37,788 nucleotides of DNA from contig CALVFL010000008.1 in assembly GCA_944326825.1 (NCBI GenBank), forward strand, positions 1 through 37,788. Direction: 5' to 3'. The position numbers were made by a program, and so were the translations under genes. The notes beneath the pieces are model-generated. The model worked only from the letters and a program-made list of their open reading frames with translations. It was not told the DNA's origin and ran no database searches. The DNA comes from an uncultured Erysipelotrichaceae bacterium. GTDB lineage: Bacteria > Bacillota_I > Bacilli_A > Erysipelotrichales > Erysipelotrichaceae. The stretch's first letter is position 1. Each line of letters opens with the position of its first letter. Shown piece after piece: positions 28,988 to 36,288 of this stretch.

Positions 28988-29350
28988 TTATCTGACACGA
29001 GCGATCAAATTGTTTATATGAAGTAATGCATAGTTCTGCTCGGTTTCATTGAGCGTGTTATGCTGCATTACCTTCATAACATCATCTAACATCTTTAAAG
29101 ACTCTTCGTAAGAATCAAGACTTTTGATTTCGTTTAAGATCTCTTCTCCCACCGGATCGATCTCTTCATGAGTCTTGTTTCTGTTGAAAGCCGCACAAAG
29201 ATGAGCAATAAAGGTATCGGCATTTTCTTCCGTCAAAGTAATGCCATACTTATCCTTGAATACCGCAATGATCGCATTGACATCTTTAACGTCATCTTCA
29301 TCGATCATGCCGCCTTCAAGATAAAGATCAAGTCTTTCAGTAAAATCCAT
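28988..29350 (-). CDS. yhfY: Single PRD-domain regulator (YhfY-like)
   Basis: A stand-alone PTS regulation domain of 120 residues with no DNA-binding or RNA-binding part. Conserved PRD histidines are visible at His50 (DTFIAHLCAAF) and His111 (NYALLHINNLI). PRDs are phosphorylated by HPr or EIIB and change dimerisation. It probably transmits PTS state to the separate YhfZ-like regulator; this is inferred. AAAGGAGAT spans the stop of the upstream zinc-ribbon gene, 4 bases before the ATG. Confidence 0.85.
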   Translation of the reverse strand: MDFTERLDLYLEGGMIDEDDVKDVNAIIAVFKDKYGITLTEENADTFIAHLCAAFNRNKTHEEIDPVGEEILNEIKSLDSYEESLKMLDDVMKVMQHNTLNETEQNYALLHINNLIARVR

Positions 29351-29353
29351 TTT

Positions 29354-29725
29354 CTATCTCCTTTTAGACTTAGCAGTCTTAGCTGCCTTAACTTTAGGTC
29401 TTTCATAAGCGATATAGCGCAAATGAAATATTTTATCTGTAATAAGTAAACACAGCTGATCAGAAAACTGTGTCAGAAGCAAGGTGAACGAGCAAACGAT
29501 AATGATCGCCACATAACTTTCGATCGTCCCCAGCTTCATGCAGCCATACATCAATATCGAAACAACGATCGCTACAAACAAGCCCCGCACATATTTAAGC
29601 ATTCTTTGCGAGCGAGGATCGATAATCATCTCTAAATTGCAATGATCGCATTTGATATGTTTACTTAACGATTTGAAGTTATATTTAAGGCTCTTGCCGC
29701 AGCGAGCACATTTGATCTCTTTCAT
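29354..29725 (-). CDS. Zinc-ribbon membrane protein of unknown function
   Basis: A 123-residue protein from MKEIKCARCGK. An N-terminal zinc ribbon with CARC (residues about 5-8) and CDHC (about 25-28) is followed by two hydrophobic segments (YVRGLFVAIVVSILMYGCM and YVAIIIVCSFTLLL), then a basic tail ending KAAKTAKSKRR. It is the promoter-proximal gene before yhfY and shares its mRNA, but it is not part of enterobacterial yhf clusters. A TATACT box lies 12 nt before the ATG and there is no ribosome site. Function unknown. Confidence 0.72.
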   Translation of the reverse strand: MKEIKCARCGKSLKYNFKSLSKHIKCDHCNLEMIIDPRSQRMLKYVRGLFVAIVVSILMYGCMKLGTIESYVAIIIVCSFTLLLTQFSDQLCLLITDKIFHLRYIAYERPKVKAAKTAKSKRR

Positions 29726-29737
29726 ACTTACAGATTC

Positions 29738-29765
29738 AGTATAACACCCCAGAAACAAAAGTCAA
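29738..29765 (-). promoter_or_regulatory. Main promoter of the yhf-like operon
   Basis: TTGACT (29760-29765), a 16-bp spacer and TATACT (29738-29743) on the minus strand, leaving a leader of about 5 nt before the zinc-ribbon ATG. Confidence 0.75.
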
Positions 29766-29773
29766 TAGTAAAA

Positions 29774-29789
29774 TACAAAATACTGTATT
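29774..29789. promoter_or_regulatory. Possible YhfZ operator
   Basis: Two overlapping inverted repeats, ATACA-N6-TGTAT (29774-29789) and AATAC-T-GTATT (29779-29789), lie about 9 bases upstream of the -35 box of the operon promoter, a place typical for an activator. Confidence 0.4.
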
Positions 29790-29813
29790 CTGCATATTCA
29801 TCTAAAAGAAAAA

Positions 29814-30743
29814 CTAGTAACTGGGCGTGATCTTTTCATCTATGACCAGTTTTTGAATATTTAAAACGGTGTTGATGTCCAAAAGTTCTCTTAAAAGATA
29901 GGCCAAGATGTCGTTATCTTTGGAGATGACGATCGCTGCTCTTGTATTCTCATCCTGCATATTCTCAATCTCAACCATCTTGATCCGCACATGTTTCTCC
30001 TTGGCTTCATCCCCGTTCATGACTGTCGCATCAATGTCGCCAGCCACGATCCGATCCAGGATCCTTGAATATTCGATCTCTACAAACTCAACATCTTTAC
30101 CTTTACACACTTCTTTTACCAATGCACTCTGATCGACAGAAGTTGAATCGATGCCGATCTTCATGTGATCTTTGATCTCTTTTTCATTTTGATCATGAAA
30201 CATGATGACATGCGAATTCAAATAAGAGCGGGGACCGAAATCCATGACGATCTCGATCTTTTCATCCGGATAATTCTGGGTGAACATATCAGCAGCATAT
30301 TTAGATACGATAGCGAAATCATACCGTTTTTGAAGCACCATGCTGATGCGGTTTTTGGAACCACGCATATATGCCAGATTGATCGGAAGTTCATAATTGT
30401 TTTCCATGGCAACGATAAGACCAGACGCCAGTCCCTCATAACGTTTCGAGTATGGCAAAGGCATTGCCCCTAAAAGTGAATCGATGCCGGCAAACCTCAA
30501 TAAGATCTTGATATTTTTCTTTACTAAATAAGAACCTAAATGGCCTCTTGATTCAAGACGGATGGCCTCATGATCGACAAGGGTCTTCAAAGCATTCTGT
30601 ACCGTTCCTCTGGCCAATTTCAAAGAATCGACAAATTCACTCACTGTCGGTATTTTATCGCCTAAAGAATACTTGATCAGCTCTCTTGACACTTTGAGTG
30701 TAGCGATCGCATTTTTACCCATTAGTTCTTCATATAATGACAT
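29814..30743 (-). CDS. yhfZ: YhfZ-like winged-helix transcription regulator
   Basis: A 309-residue regulator. Residues of about 20-80 form a GntR-like winged helix (PTVSEFVDSLKLARGTVQNAL and the wing ESRGHLGSYLV). The rest resembles a periplasmic-binding-protein-like effector domain, as in YhfZ (FDFAIVSKYAADMF, MKIGIDSTSVDQSALV, AGDIDATVMNGDEA). It is expected to sense the pathway substrate and control the operon just downstream. The ATG at 30743 follows TATAAT by 6 nt with no ribosome site; a GTG five codons earlier overlaps that box and is rejected. Confidence 0.83.
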   Translation of the reverse strand: MSLYEELMGKNAIATLKVSRELIKYSLGDKIPTVSEFVDSLKLARGTVQNALKTLVDHEAIRLESRGHLGSYLVKKNIKILLRFAGIDSLLGAMPLPYSKRYEGLASGLIVAMENNYELPINLAYMRGSKNRISMVLQKRYDFAIVSKYAADMFTQNYPDEKIEIVMDFGPRSYLNSHVIMFHDQNEKEIKDHMKIGIDSTSVDQSALVKEVCKGKDVEFVEIEYSRILDRIVAGDIDATVMNGDEAKEKHVRIKMVEIENMQDENTRAAIVISKDNDILAYLLRELLDINTVLNIQKLVIDEKITPSY

Positions 30744-30749
30744 ACTTAA

Positions 30750-30755
30750 ATTATA
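30750..30755 (-). promoter_or_regulatory. -10 box of a leaderless promoter for yhfZ
   Basis: Perfect TATAAT exactly 6 nt before the yhfZ ATG. The -35 region is weak. Confidence 0.55.
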
Positions 30756-30872
30756 CACCCTTCGCCAATATTTTTTTGCTTATTTTTAAATGGTTTGCCT
30801 TTATACCGCCGATCTTGCCAAATCAAAACTGCATCTTTTTAATATGGCTTACGATCGATATTTATTGTATGA

Positions 30873-31763
30873 TCAGCCGCCGAATGCCTGAACCCAATAG
30901 TATCTGCCGCTATGGTAATAACAGCCGACACCAAGATATTTGTATTCTTCTTTTAAGACATTGGCTCTATGTCCCGGGGAATTCATCCACCAGTTCATCG
31001 CATCGGCCGGAGTAGTTTGTCCCCAGGCGATGTTTTCGCCCATCCATGGATAACCGGATGGAAAGATCGTAAAACAGACTGATCCATCAGGACGGGTATG
31101 AGAAAGGTTTTGAACCAGTTCTTCAGCTCGGATATTAGCGGCACTAGCCAGATCATTAGCCCAGCTAAGTGCAGGCAAGCCGGCTTTAGCTCTTTCTTCG
31201 TTTACGATCTGGAATACCCCTTGAGCGTAGGAGCTGTTGTGATAGCTTTGACTTGCTGTACTTCCGGAATTAGAAGATGATCCACTGCCCGATGAAGAAC
31301 CACCTCCAGAAGAAGTTGATCCAGAGGATGATCCACCACTATATGATGGTGTACTTACAGTTTGTTTTGGTTTTTCTTTAACCGTGATAGTTACTTCATG
31401 TTCTGTCTTGTTACCTGAAGTATCAGTAGCTGTAACAGTAGCTTTATATTCACCAGCTTTATCATTTTTAACTTCATCAGTATTAACCGAAATAGTTACA
31501 TCAGATAAATCTTTAGCTTCAAAGTCCTTTTTAATGTCTGGGAGCTTATCACCTTCGGTAATTTCATATTCATCTTTAGTCTTAGTAAACTCTGGTTTAG
31601 TAGTATCCTTTGCTATGACATCAATAACTTCTTGTTCATCATTTAAAGTAATAAGGATGGCTTTTGAGCCAAAGCCTAATTCTTTACTTTCTACTTCTTT
31701 AGCGTTAGGGTCAATCTTACCTTCGGAATTCTTAATAGCACTTACTAATTTAATAGTGACATT
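30873..31763 (-). pseudogene. 3' part of a CAP-domain lipoprotein gene split by an IS200/IS605 element
   Basis: This part encodes 296 residues starting NVTIKLVSAIKN. It has a bacterial Ig-like region with DTTKPEFTK and a second unit ending HEVTITVKEK, then a Gly/Ser-rich linker of about 45 residues, and a C-terminal CAP/SCP domain with VNEERAKAGLPALSW, HTRPDGS, GENIAWG and NSPGHRANVL. CAP proteins are secreted and often cell-wall associated. Joined to 33737-33925 across the element, the frame is continuous (...LSEEDLD + NVTIKL...), giving about 359 residues. As it stands the part has no export signal; a GTG inside the element could still start a cytosolic fragment. Confidence 0.85.
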
Positions 31764-31895
31764 GTGAAGCCTCACACGACTAAAGCCGCGTGCTTCCTAT
31801 AAGCAGTCTTATGACTGCGCCTACTTTAGATAGGCGGATTGCATTTCTACCATACGATCTAAACTCAGATGATTATATCGCCAGGGATATAATCT
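31764..31895 (-). ncRNA. Probable omega RNA (reRNA) of the IS200/IS605 element
   Basis: The right end beyond tnpB folds into successive hairpins on the minus strand: GATTATATC/GATATAATC (31871-31894, overlapping the tnpB stop), GCCTA/TAGGC (31819-31835), GCAGTC/GACTGC (31803-31818), and a terminal GAAGC...GCTTC (31766-31796) with inner pairs. The element ends in TTCAC. TnpB guide RNAs are known to be made from this end, with the guide read from the flanking host DNA. Here it would begin AATGTCACTATTAAAT (31763-31748). Confidence 0.7.
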
Positions 31896-33201
31896 CCGCA
31901 TTTAGATTAATTAAAGTAGAGAATGTGCAGGTGCTTCTCTTACTACATTCAGGAACTTTTGCCTGAATGTGTAACCTTAAACTCTCATTTAAGGATTTTA
32001 AAATTTCTCTTATGAAATATTTAGCTCCTATGTTATAAGAAGCAGATAGATCGCAGTTATAAATTTTACCATTTTTAAACTTACAAAGTTCGTAAGTGTT
32101 AAAACCGCCATTCTTTCCTCGTGATACTATACCACTTCCATCATAAGCTAATCTTGATGTGTTCCAAGCACAAATATGGCTTATACGCATACCAAGCCGA
32201 TGAGCTTTGTTTGAGACAATAGATTGTACTTCTTGACTACGCCAAAGTTTTAATTTCTGTTTTTTAGATCCATGAACTTTGCCTTTCTTTTCAAGATGTT
32301 CAAATACAATCACATCAGCTTGATACCTTTGAGCGACTTCTATAATAAAAGCAGCTGTCTTTGAAGATATATCGCTATTGATGCCTTTAACTTTTGCCCA
32401 TAGTCTTGGCATTTTGCGACCACCGCGTTGTTGAGCTTTTTTAATACGATTAATACTATGCGTTAAATGGTCTATTTCTTTAGAGAGTTTAAGAAAATGT
32501 CTTCCAAGAATAGTGCCATCTGAGCGCATAACAGAAATCGTAGCAGCAGTGTTAATACCAAGATCCACGGCAACAATAGTTCGATCGCCTATAAGCTTAT
32601 TTGTAAGCTTTACCCTTTCTTCAAACGGAAAATCTAAAAGCCATTCCTTGCCTCTTTTTTGAAGAGTAGGAGCACACTTTTTACGATTTTTACAATATCT
32701 TTCTATATAATCTATATCAGACTTTTTTAGGTCTATCGTAATCCAATCCCATGTATTACGAATATAGACTTTAACCTTGGCTGTATAATCATCTATTTTT
32801 TCATACATCATAGTACGATACATTGCAGGAAATATGTATCCAGCCTTTGGACAAGATGGTCTTTTGCCAACAGGGTTTTTATTCCAGTTATCAAGATTAC
32901 TTTTATAAGATGACACTTTACCGATCGCCTCATTGATTGCGCCACGACGCATATAACTTGGCATCTTATAAAATTTAGTGTCAAAATCATATTTTGGATC
33001 AGGATTATCCTTAGTGGCATGTATGCATCTTTCCACATACTGCTGTCTTAAAAAATCCTGTTTTATAGTAGAGATATTATCCCACTCCTTAAGACAAACA
33101 TTTATTAAAAAGTCTACAGCATTGCGGTAAACATTTATAGTGTCTTTAAAAATGTGATTGTAGTGTTTGATTTTAACACTATATGTAGAATATATTTTCG
33201 T
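31873..33201 (-). CDS. tnpB: TnpB RNA-guided nuclease-like protein with an ACG in place of the start codon
   Basis: A 442-codon frame. RuvC motifs are present: Asp213 in VAVDLGIN, Glu301 in VIVFEHLEK, and Asp384 in YNCDLSASYNIG. The zinc finger is degenerate: only Cys373 and Cys383 remain where CxxC pairs are usual. The frame is open 55 codons upstream of the first GTG (33036), and this part (KIYSTYSVKIKHYN...) is typical TnpB N-terminus. The codon at the expected start, 9 nt after AGGAG, is ACG (33201-33199), not ATG. Either ACG initiates weakly or the protein is silenced. It lies 20 bases after tnpA. Confidence 0.8.
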   Translation of the reverse strand, partial: TKIYSTYSVKIKHYNHIFKDTINVYRNAVDFLINVCLKEWDNISTIKQDFLRQQYVERCIHATKDNPDPKYDFDTKFYKMPSYMRRGAINEAIGKVSSYKSNLDNWNKNPVGKRPSCPKAGYIFPAMYRTMMYEKIDDYTAKVKVYIRNTWDWITIDLKKSDIDYIERYCKNRKKCAPTLQKRGKEWLLDFPFEERVKLTNKLIGDRTIVAVDLGINTAATISVMRSDGTILGRHFLKLSKEIDHLTHSINRIKKAQQRGGRKMPRLWAKVKGINSDISSKTAAFIIEVAQRYQADVIVFEHLEKKGKVHGSKKQKLKLWRSQEVQSIVSNKAHRLGMRISHICAWNTSRLAYDGSGIVSRGKNGGFNTYELCKFKNGKIYNCDLSASYNIGAKYFIREILKSLNESLRLHIQAKVPECSKRSTCTFSTLINLNAEIISLAI

Positions 33202-33221
33202 ACTGTTAATCTCCTGTTTAA

Positions 33222-33650
33222 TTATTTAATTTTTTGGTTGTCGATATAATTTTTAACTTGTTGCAGTGTTCTATCACTGACGGTAGCTACAAAATAGGAT
33301 GGATTCCATAAATGTCCACCCCATAATTGTTTTTTGATTTCAGGGTGATTTAGGAATAACCATCTTGCAACATTACCCTTAAGGATCTTGATTGCATCTG
33401 ATAACTTTAATTGCGGTTTACAATCTACAAGAAGATGTATATGATCAGGCATAATTTCCAACGCAATAACATTCATATTTAAAGTTTTTAGTGTTTCAAG
33501 AAGATATTCCTTTATATCTTTTTCAACATCTCCTACAAATACATGCTTGCGATACTTAGTTACCCATACTATATGATATTGCAGTGAGTAGACATATCCT
33601 CGACCATATGTTACATCTTGTGGTATTGATAATATAATATCTTTATCCAT
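33222..33650 (-). CDS. tnpA: TnpA, IS200/IS605 Y1 transposase
   Basis: A 142-residue HUH single-strand transposase. The metal-binding motif is PDHIHLLV (His70, His72) and the nucleophile is Tyr135 in QVKNYIDNQ. The N-terminal YSLQYHIVWVTKYRK is the family signature. Full length and intact, so the element may still move. TATAAT (33657-33662) with an extended TG lies exactly 6 nt before the ATG and no ribosome site is present, a leaderless arrangement. Confidence 0.93.
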   Translation of the reverse strand: MDKDIILSIPQDVTYGRGYVYSLQYHIVWVTKYRKHVFVGDVEKDIKEYLLETLKTLNMNVIALEIMPDHIHLLVDCKPQLKLSDAIKILKGNVARWLFLNHPEIKKQLWGGHLWNPSYFVATVSDRTLQQVKNYIDNQKIK

Positions 33651-33656
33651 ATGTAT

Positions 33657-33662
33657 ATTATA
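33657..33662 (-). promoter_or_regulatory. -10 box of the leaderless tnpA promoter
   Basis: Extended TGGTATAAT, 6 nt before the tnpA ATG; TTTAAA lies 16 bp further upstream. Confidence 0.6.
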
Positions 33663-33691
33663 CCATATGTATGTTAACTTTAAAAGAAAAA

Positions 33692-33729
33692 TCGCCTAAC
33701 TCACGACTGAAGTCACGAGTGTGTGGCGA
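33692..33729 (-). repeat. Left-end hairpin of the IS200/IS605 element
   Basis: Stem CTCGTGACT/AGTCGTGAG (33711-33719, 33700-33708, two wobble pairs) extended by TCGCC/GGCGA (33725-33729, 33692-33696). Such subterminal hairpins are what TnpA binds. Confidence 0.75.
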
Positions 33730-33736
33730 CTATGGT

Positions 33737-33925
33737 ATCAAGATCTTCTTCAGATAGTTCACTTGTATCAAGATAGTTTTCTAAAGTAAGATCAAGATCA
33801 GAACCAAGTTCAACAGTAACAGGATCTTCATTTAATAGATGCAGTTTATCTTGAGGTGCAGCGGTACAGCCAAACAAAGATAACGACAGCGCAATTATCA
33901 TCATTCCTTTAGACAGATGTTTCAT
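33737..33925 (-). pseudogene. 5' part of the split CAP-domain lipoprotein gene
   Basis: Encodes a lipoprotein signal (MKHLSKGMMIIALSLSLFGC with the lipobox Cys20), then a short acidic stretch ending LSELSEEDLD-like sequence (ENYLDTSELSEEDLD) at the TTGAT insertion site. Translation now runs into the element and stops after TIVATHS. GAGAGAGGG gives a good ribosome site. The continuation is at 31763-30873. Confidence 0.85.
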
Positions 33926-33954
33926 ATCTTTTCCCTCTCTCGTATATTAAGTTC

Positions 33955-33984
33955 GACAGATATATCACCTTATCTGTCATAAGG
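33955..33984. repeat. Overlapping inverted repeats upstream of the lipoprotein gene
   Basis: An 8-bp repeat GACAGATA/TATCTGTC (33955-33962, 33971-33978) overlaps a 6-bp hairpin CCTTAT/ATAAGG (33968-33984). They may be an operator, or part of the IS110 left end; the boundary is not visible. Confidence 0.45.
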
Positions 33985-34259
33985 TCTAAGTCCTATGTTA
34001 TATAATCCTCTTGTAGGATTATATGCAGGCAAGCTCTTTTCCCTCCTGTAGCTCCGAAAGGATGACTTCTATTGAAAGTCTGAGCCCCTAAGCGTATAGT
34101 GTAGAATTCTAACACTAATGTTGTATCTCTTATGATGACACGCAGTAGAAGGCCATCTAATAAGATGAATACTGATAACGAGGATGTTTATAAGCTATAG
34201 GCATAGGAATAGACCTGCATATCTATCTTACTCAAAGAAGAATAGAAAGGAGGTAAGTG
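33985..34259 (+). ncRNA. Structured leader of the IS110 transposase, candidate bridge RNA
   Basis: About 275 bases with no convincing ORF precede the IS110 transposase. They include a perfect 10-bp hairpin ATATAATCCT/AGGATTAT(AT) with a 5-nt loop (34000-34024) and further partly paired segments to 34200. IS110-group elements are known to make a bridge RNA from the long left end before the transposase gene. The exact ends and the target- and donor-binding loops cannot be set without flanking-site comparison. Confidence 0.45.
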
Positions 34260-35531
34260 ATGCCACTAAGTACTTTATTCATCGGGATCGATGTCAGCTT
34301 AGACAAAAACCAAGTATGTGCGATCAATTTCAATAAAGATAGATTCTTTAATAAGTCTTATGACAATTCTCCTATAGGGACTAAGAAGCTCACAAGCGAT
34401 ATCTTGGATCTTTTAAATAAGCACAAAGAGTTATCTAAAGTATCTATCGCTATGGAATCGACTAATGTCTATCACATCCACGTTTCATCGATCTTGAGCC
34501 AAGATAAGCGTTTAAGACCATATAGACTTAGGGTATATGTCATAAACGCTACCTTGATCGCTAACTATAAGAAGTCATTAGAAGAGCCTGGCAAGGACGA
34601 TCCAACAGATGCCTATGTGATCGCTGATTATATCAGAGTAGGCAAAGGCAAGGACAGCCAGATCGTCTTAAGTAACCAAAAATTAGCCCTGCAACGCTTA
34701 ACCCGCCAAAGAAAGCACATTGCAGAGCAACTGGGGAAAGAGAAACAATACCTTTCCTCTAACTTATACCTTAAATTATCTGCGCTAAAAGTCAATGGTG
34801 AAGAAGCACCTTTTAGCAATATCTATGGCAAGACAGCTATGGATATCTTCACTGAGTTTTTGACTAATGAAGAGATAATCAATACTGATCTAGAAGATCT
34901 GGTAAAGATGATCATAAGATCATCTAAAGGCAGGTTCTCTGATCCTGATATGGTAGCTAAGCTCATCAAAAGAGCAGCTAGTAAGTCCTACACTTTAGAT
35001 AAGACGTCTTCAGGATCTATAACCCAAGCGATCGCTTCGTCTTTTAGGATCATCAAGACTTATCAAAAAGAGATGAAAGAACTAGATAAAGCGATCATCG
35101 ACTTGATCGGCACTTTAGACAATAAGTATTACGATATCTTAGTTTCGATACCCGGTATTGGACAAGTGTTTGCCGCCGGGATCATCGCTGAGATAAATGA
35201 TATCTATCTATTTCGCCATAATAAGGCTTTCGCATCTTATTGTGGACTAAGATGGAAGAAGAATGACTCGGGACGTAAATTTTCAGAACACACTAAACAA
35301 CCTAATATGGCCAATAAGTATCTTCGCTATTACGTCATCGAAGCCACTGCTTCTGTGATCAATCGTGTCGATAGCTTCAGCGTTTACTTCTATAGTAAGA
35401 AAAGCGAAGTCAAGATCAATGCATATAAGCGTGCACTCGTTTTAACTGCTCGTAAATTCGTCAGAGTTATTTTTGGCCTACTGCGTGAAAATAAGCTCTT
35501 TGATGAACGTCATCTTATCGTCAATAAATAG
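34260..35531 (+). CDS. IS110-family DEDD transposase
   Basis: A 423-residue recombinase. The RuvC-like N-terminal domain carries FIGIDVSLDKNQ (Asp11), SIAMESTNVYH (catalytic Glu) and the paired acids in GKDDPTDAYVIADYIR. The C-terminal Tnp20 domain has SIPGIGQVFAAGIIAEI, FASYCGLRWKKNDSG, and a basic tail. AAAGGAGGT with a 6-nt gap supports the ATG at 34260 over the GTG three bases earlier. Full length and intact. The element ends are not obvious, as usual for IS110 because it lacks inverted repeats. Confidence 0.93.
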   Translation: MPLSTLFIGIDVSLDKNQVCAINFNKDRFFNKSYDNSPIGTKKLTSDILDLLNKHKELSKVSIAMESTNVYHIHVSSILSQDKRLRPYRLRVYVINATLIANYKKSLEEPGKDDPTDAYVIADYIRVGKGKDSQIVLSNQKLALQRLTRQRKHIAEQLGKEKQYLSSNLYLKLSALKVNGEEAPFSNIYGKTAMDIFTEFLTNEEIINTDLEDLVKMIIRSSKGRFSDPDMVAKLIKRAASKSYTLDKTSSGSITQAIASSFRIIKTYQKEMKELDKAIIDLIGTLDNKYYDILVSIPGIGQVFAAGIIAEINDIYLFRHNKAFASYCGLRWKKNDSGRKFSEHTKQPNMANKYLRYYVIEATASVINRVDSFSVYFYSKKSEVKINAYKRALVLTARKFVRVIFGLLRENKLFDERHLIVNK

Positions 35532-35548
35532 ATAATCCATCATCAAAG

Positions 35549-35572
35549 CTTTTTCTTAACTTTTAGAAAAAG
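35549..35572 (+). terminator. Hairpin after the IS110 transposase gene
   Basis: Stem CTTTTTCT/AGAAAAAG (8 bp, 8-nt loop) followed by TAGTTTTAAT. It is A/T-rich, so a weak terminator at best. Confidence 0.5.
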
Positions 35573-35642
35573 TAGTTTTAATAGTGCGCATTTTTTCAAA
35601 GAACTAGAATTTAAAGAAATTAGATATTACTTGACATATTAC

Positions 35643-36194
35643 CTAATGACTTTCGTTTCGTTTTTGAATGATGTAGTCATACCCATAATTCACTCCGCAC
35701 TTCTCACAAAGATCTTTGTCTCTTTCAAATGGATCGGCTCTTTTGATGATGAATCTTTTAGAGCGAAACATCTTATCTTGACAATCTTTACAAAGGCACA
35801 TGATCTGAGCTTTACGAATAGGTCTGGGTTTTAATGACATTCCCACTTCATATTTGAGTCCTCGTTTGATCTGAGCGATGATCTCATCATCTTTGATACA
35901 TCCGATGTAATCTAACAATTCTTCTTTTATATCGACTGTTTTAAGCTGTTCTAACATCACCATTGAAGGTTCTTTTAAGCCGCAATCCTTTTCAAGTAAG
36001 ATATGCGTATTCATTTCCTTTTTCTTTCTGACGCTTGTGATCATTGCAACTAATGTCGTTGGACTATGTTTATTTAGTCTATTATTCTGCACGATGAGTA
36101 CCGGTCTTTTTCCAGATTGAACGCTGCCTTTTGTTTTTCCTATCTCACAATAATAGATCTGCCCCCATAAAACTTCTTTATATTTTCCTGTCAT
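35643..36194 (-). CDS. MazF/PemK-like toxin-fold protein with a cysteine-rich C-terminal extension
   Basis: A 183-residue protein. Residues 1 to about 115 are a MazF/PemK endoribonuclease fold: WGQIYYCEIGKTKGSVQSGKRPVLIVQN, VAMITSVRKK with the Thr/Ser active-site strand, and SMVMLEQLKTVD. Residues from about 130 add a likely metal-binding tail, CLCKDC then after about 28 residues CEKCG. No antitoxin gene is adjacent, so it may not act as a free toxin. AGAGGAAC precedes the ATG. It lies next to the sigma-like gene in an apparent integrative-element remnant. Confidence 0.82.
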   Translation of the reverse strand: MTGKYKEVLWGQIYYCEIGKTKGSVQSGKRPVLIVQNNRLNKHSPTTLVAMITSVRKKKEMNTHILLEKDCGLKEPSMVMLEQLKTVDIKEELLDYIGCIKDDEIIAQIKRGLKYEVGMSLKPRPIRKAQIMCLCKDCQDKMFRSKRFIIKRADPFERDKDLCEKCGVNYGYDYIIQKRNESH

Positions 36195-36288
36195 ATTATG
36201 TTCCTCTTTTCTTAAATGAGAAGGGACTAATGGCCTAGGATCATTAACCCCTTCACTTGTATGGACAAAGAGAGCGAAAAACGTAAGG

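Larger units (their letters stand above)
31764..33736 (-). mobile_element. IS200/IS605-family insertion sequence (tnpA plus tnpB)
   Basis: About 1973 bp. The left flank is TTGAT (33741-33737), the target/TAM known for ISDra2-type elements. The left-end hairpin (33692-33729) combines TCGCC/GGCGA with CTCGTGACT/AGTCGTGAG, and the right end finishes with GCTTCAC. There is no target duplication, as expected for single-strand transposition by a Y1 enzyme. Removing it rejoins the CAP lipoprotein frame. Confidence 0.85.

Noticed and set aside
33719-33721. IS200/IS605 left end placed at the CAC codon near 33719
   Set aside because: It also keeps the frame, but the left-end hairpin extends outward to 33729, and the TTGAT site at 33737-33741 is a known target of this family and gives a better joined protein.
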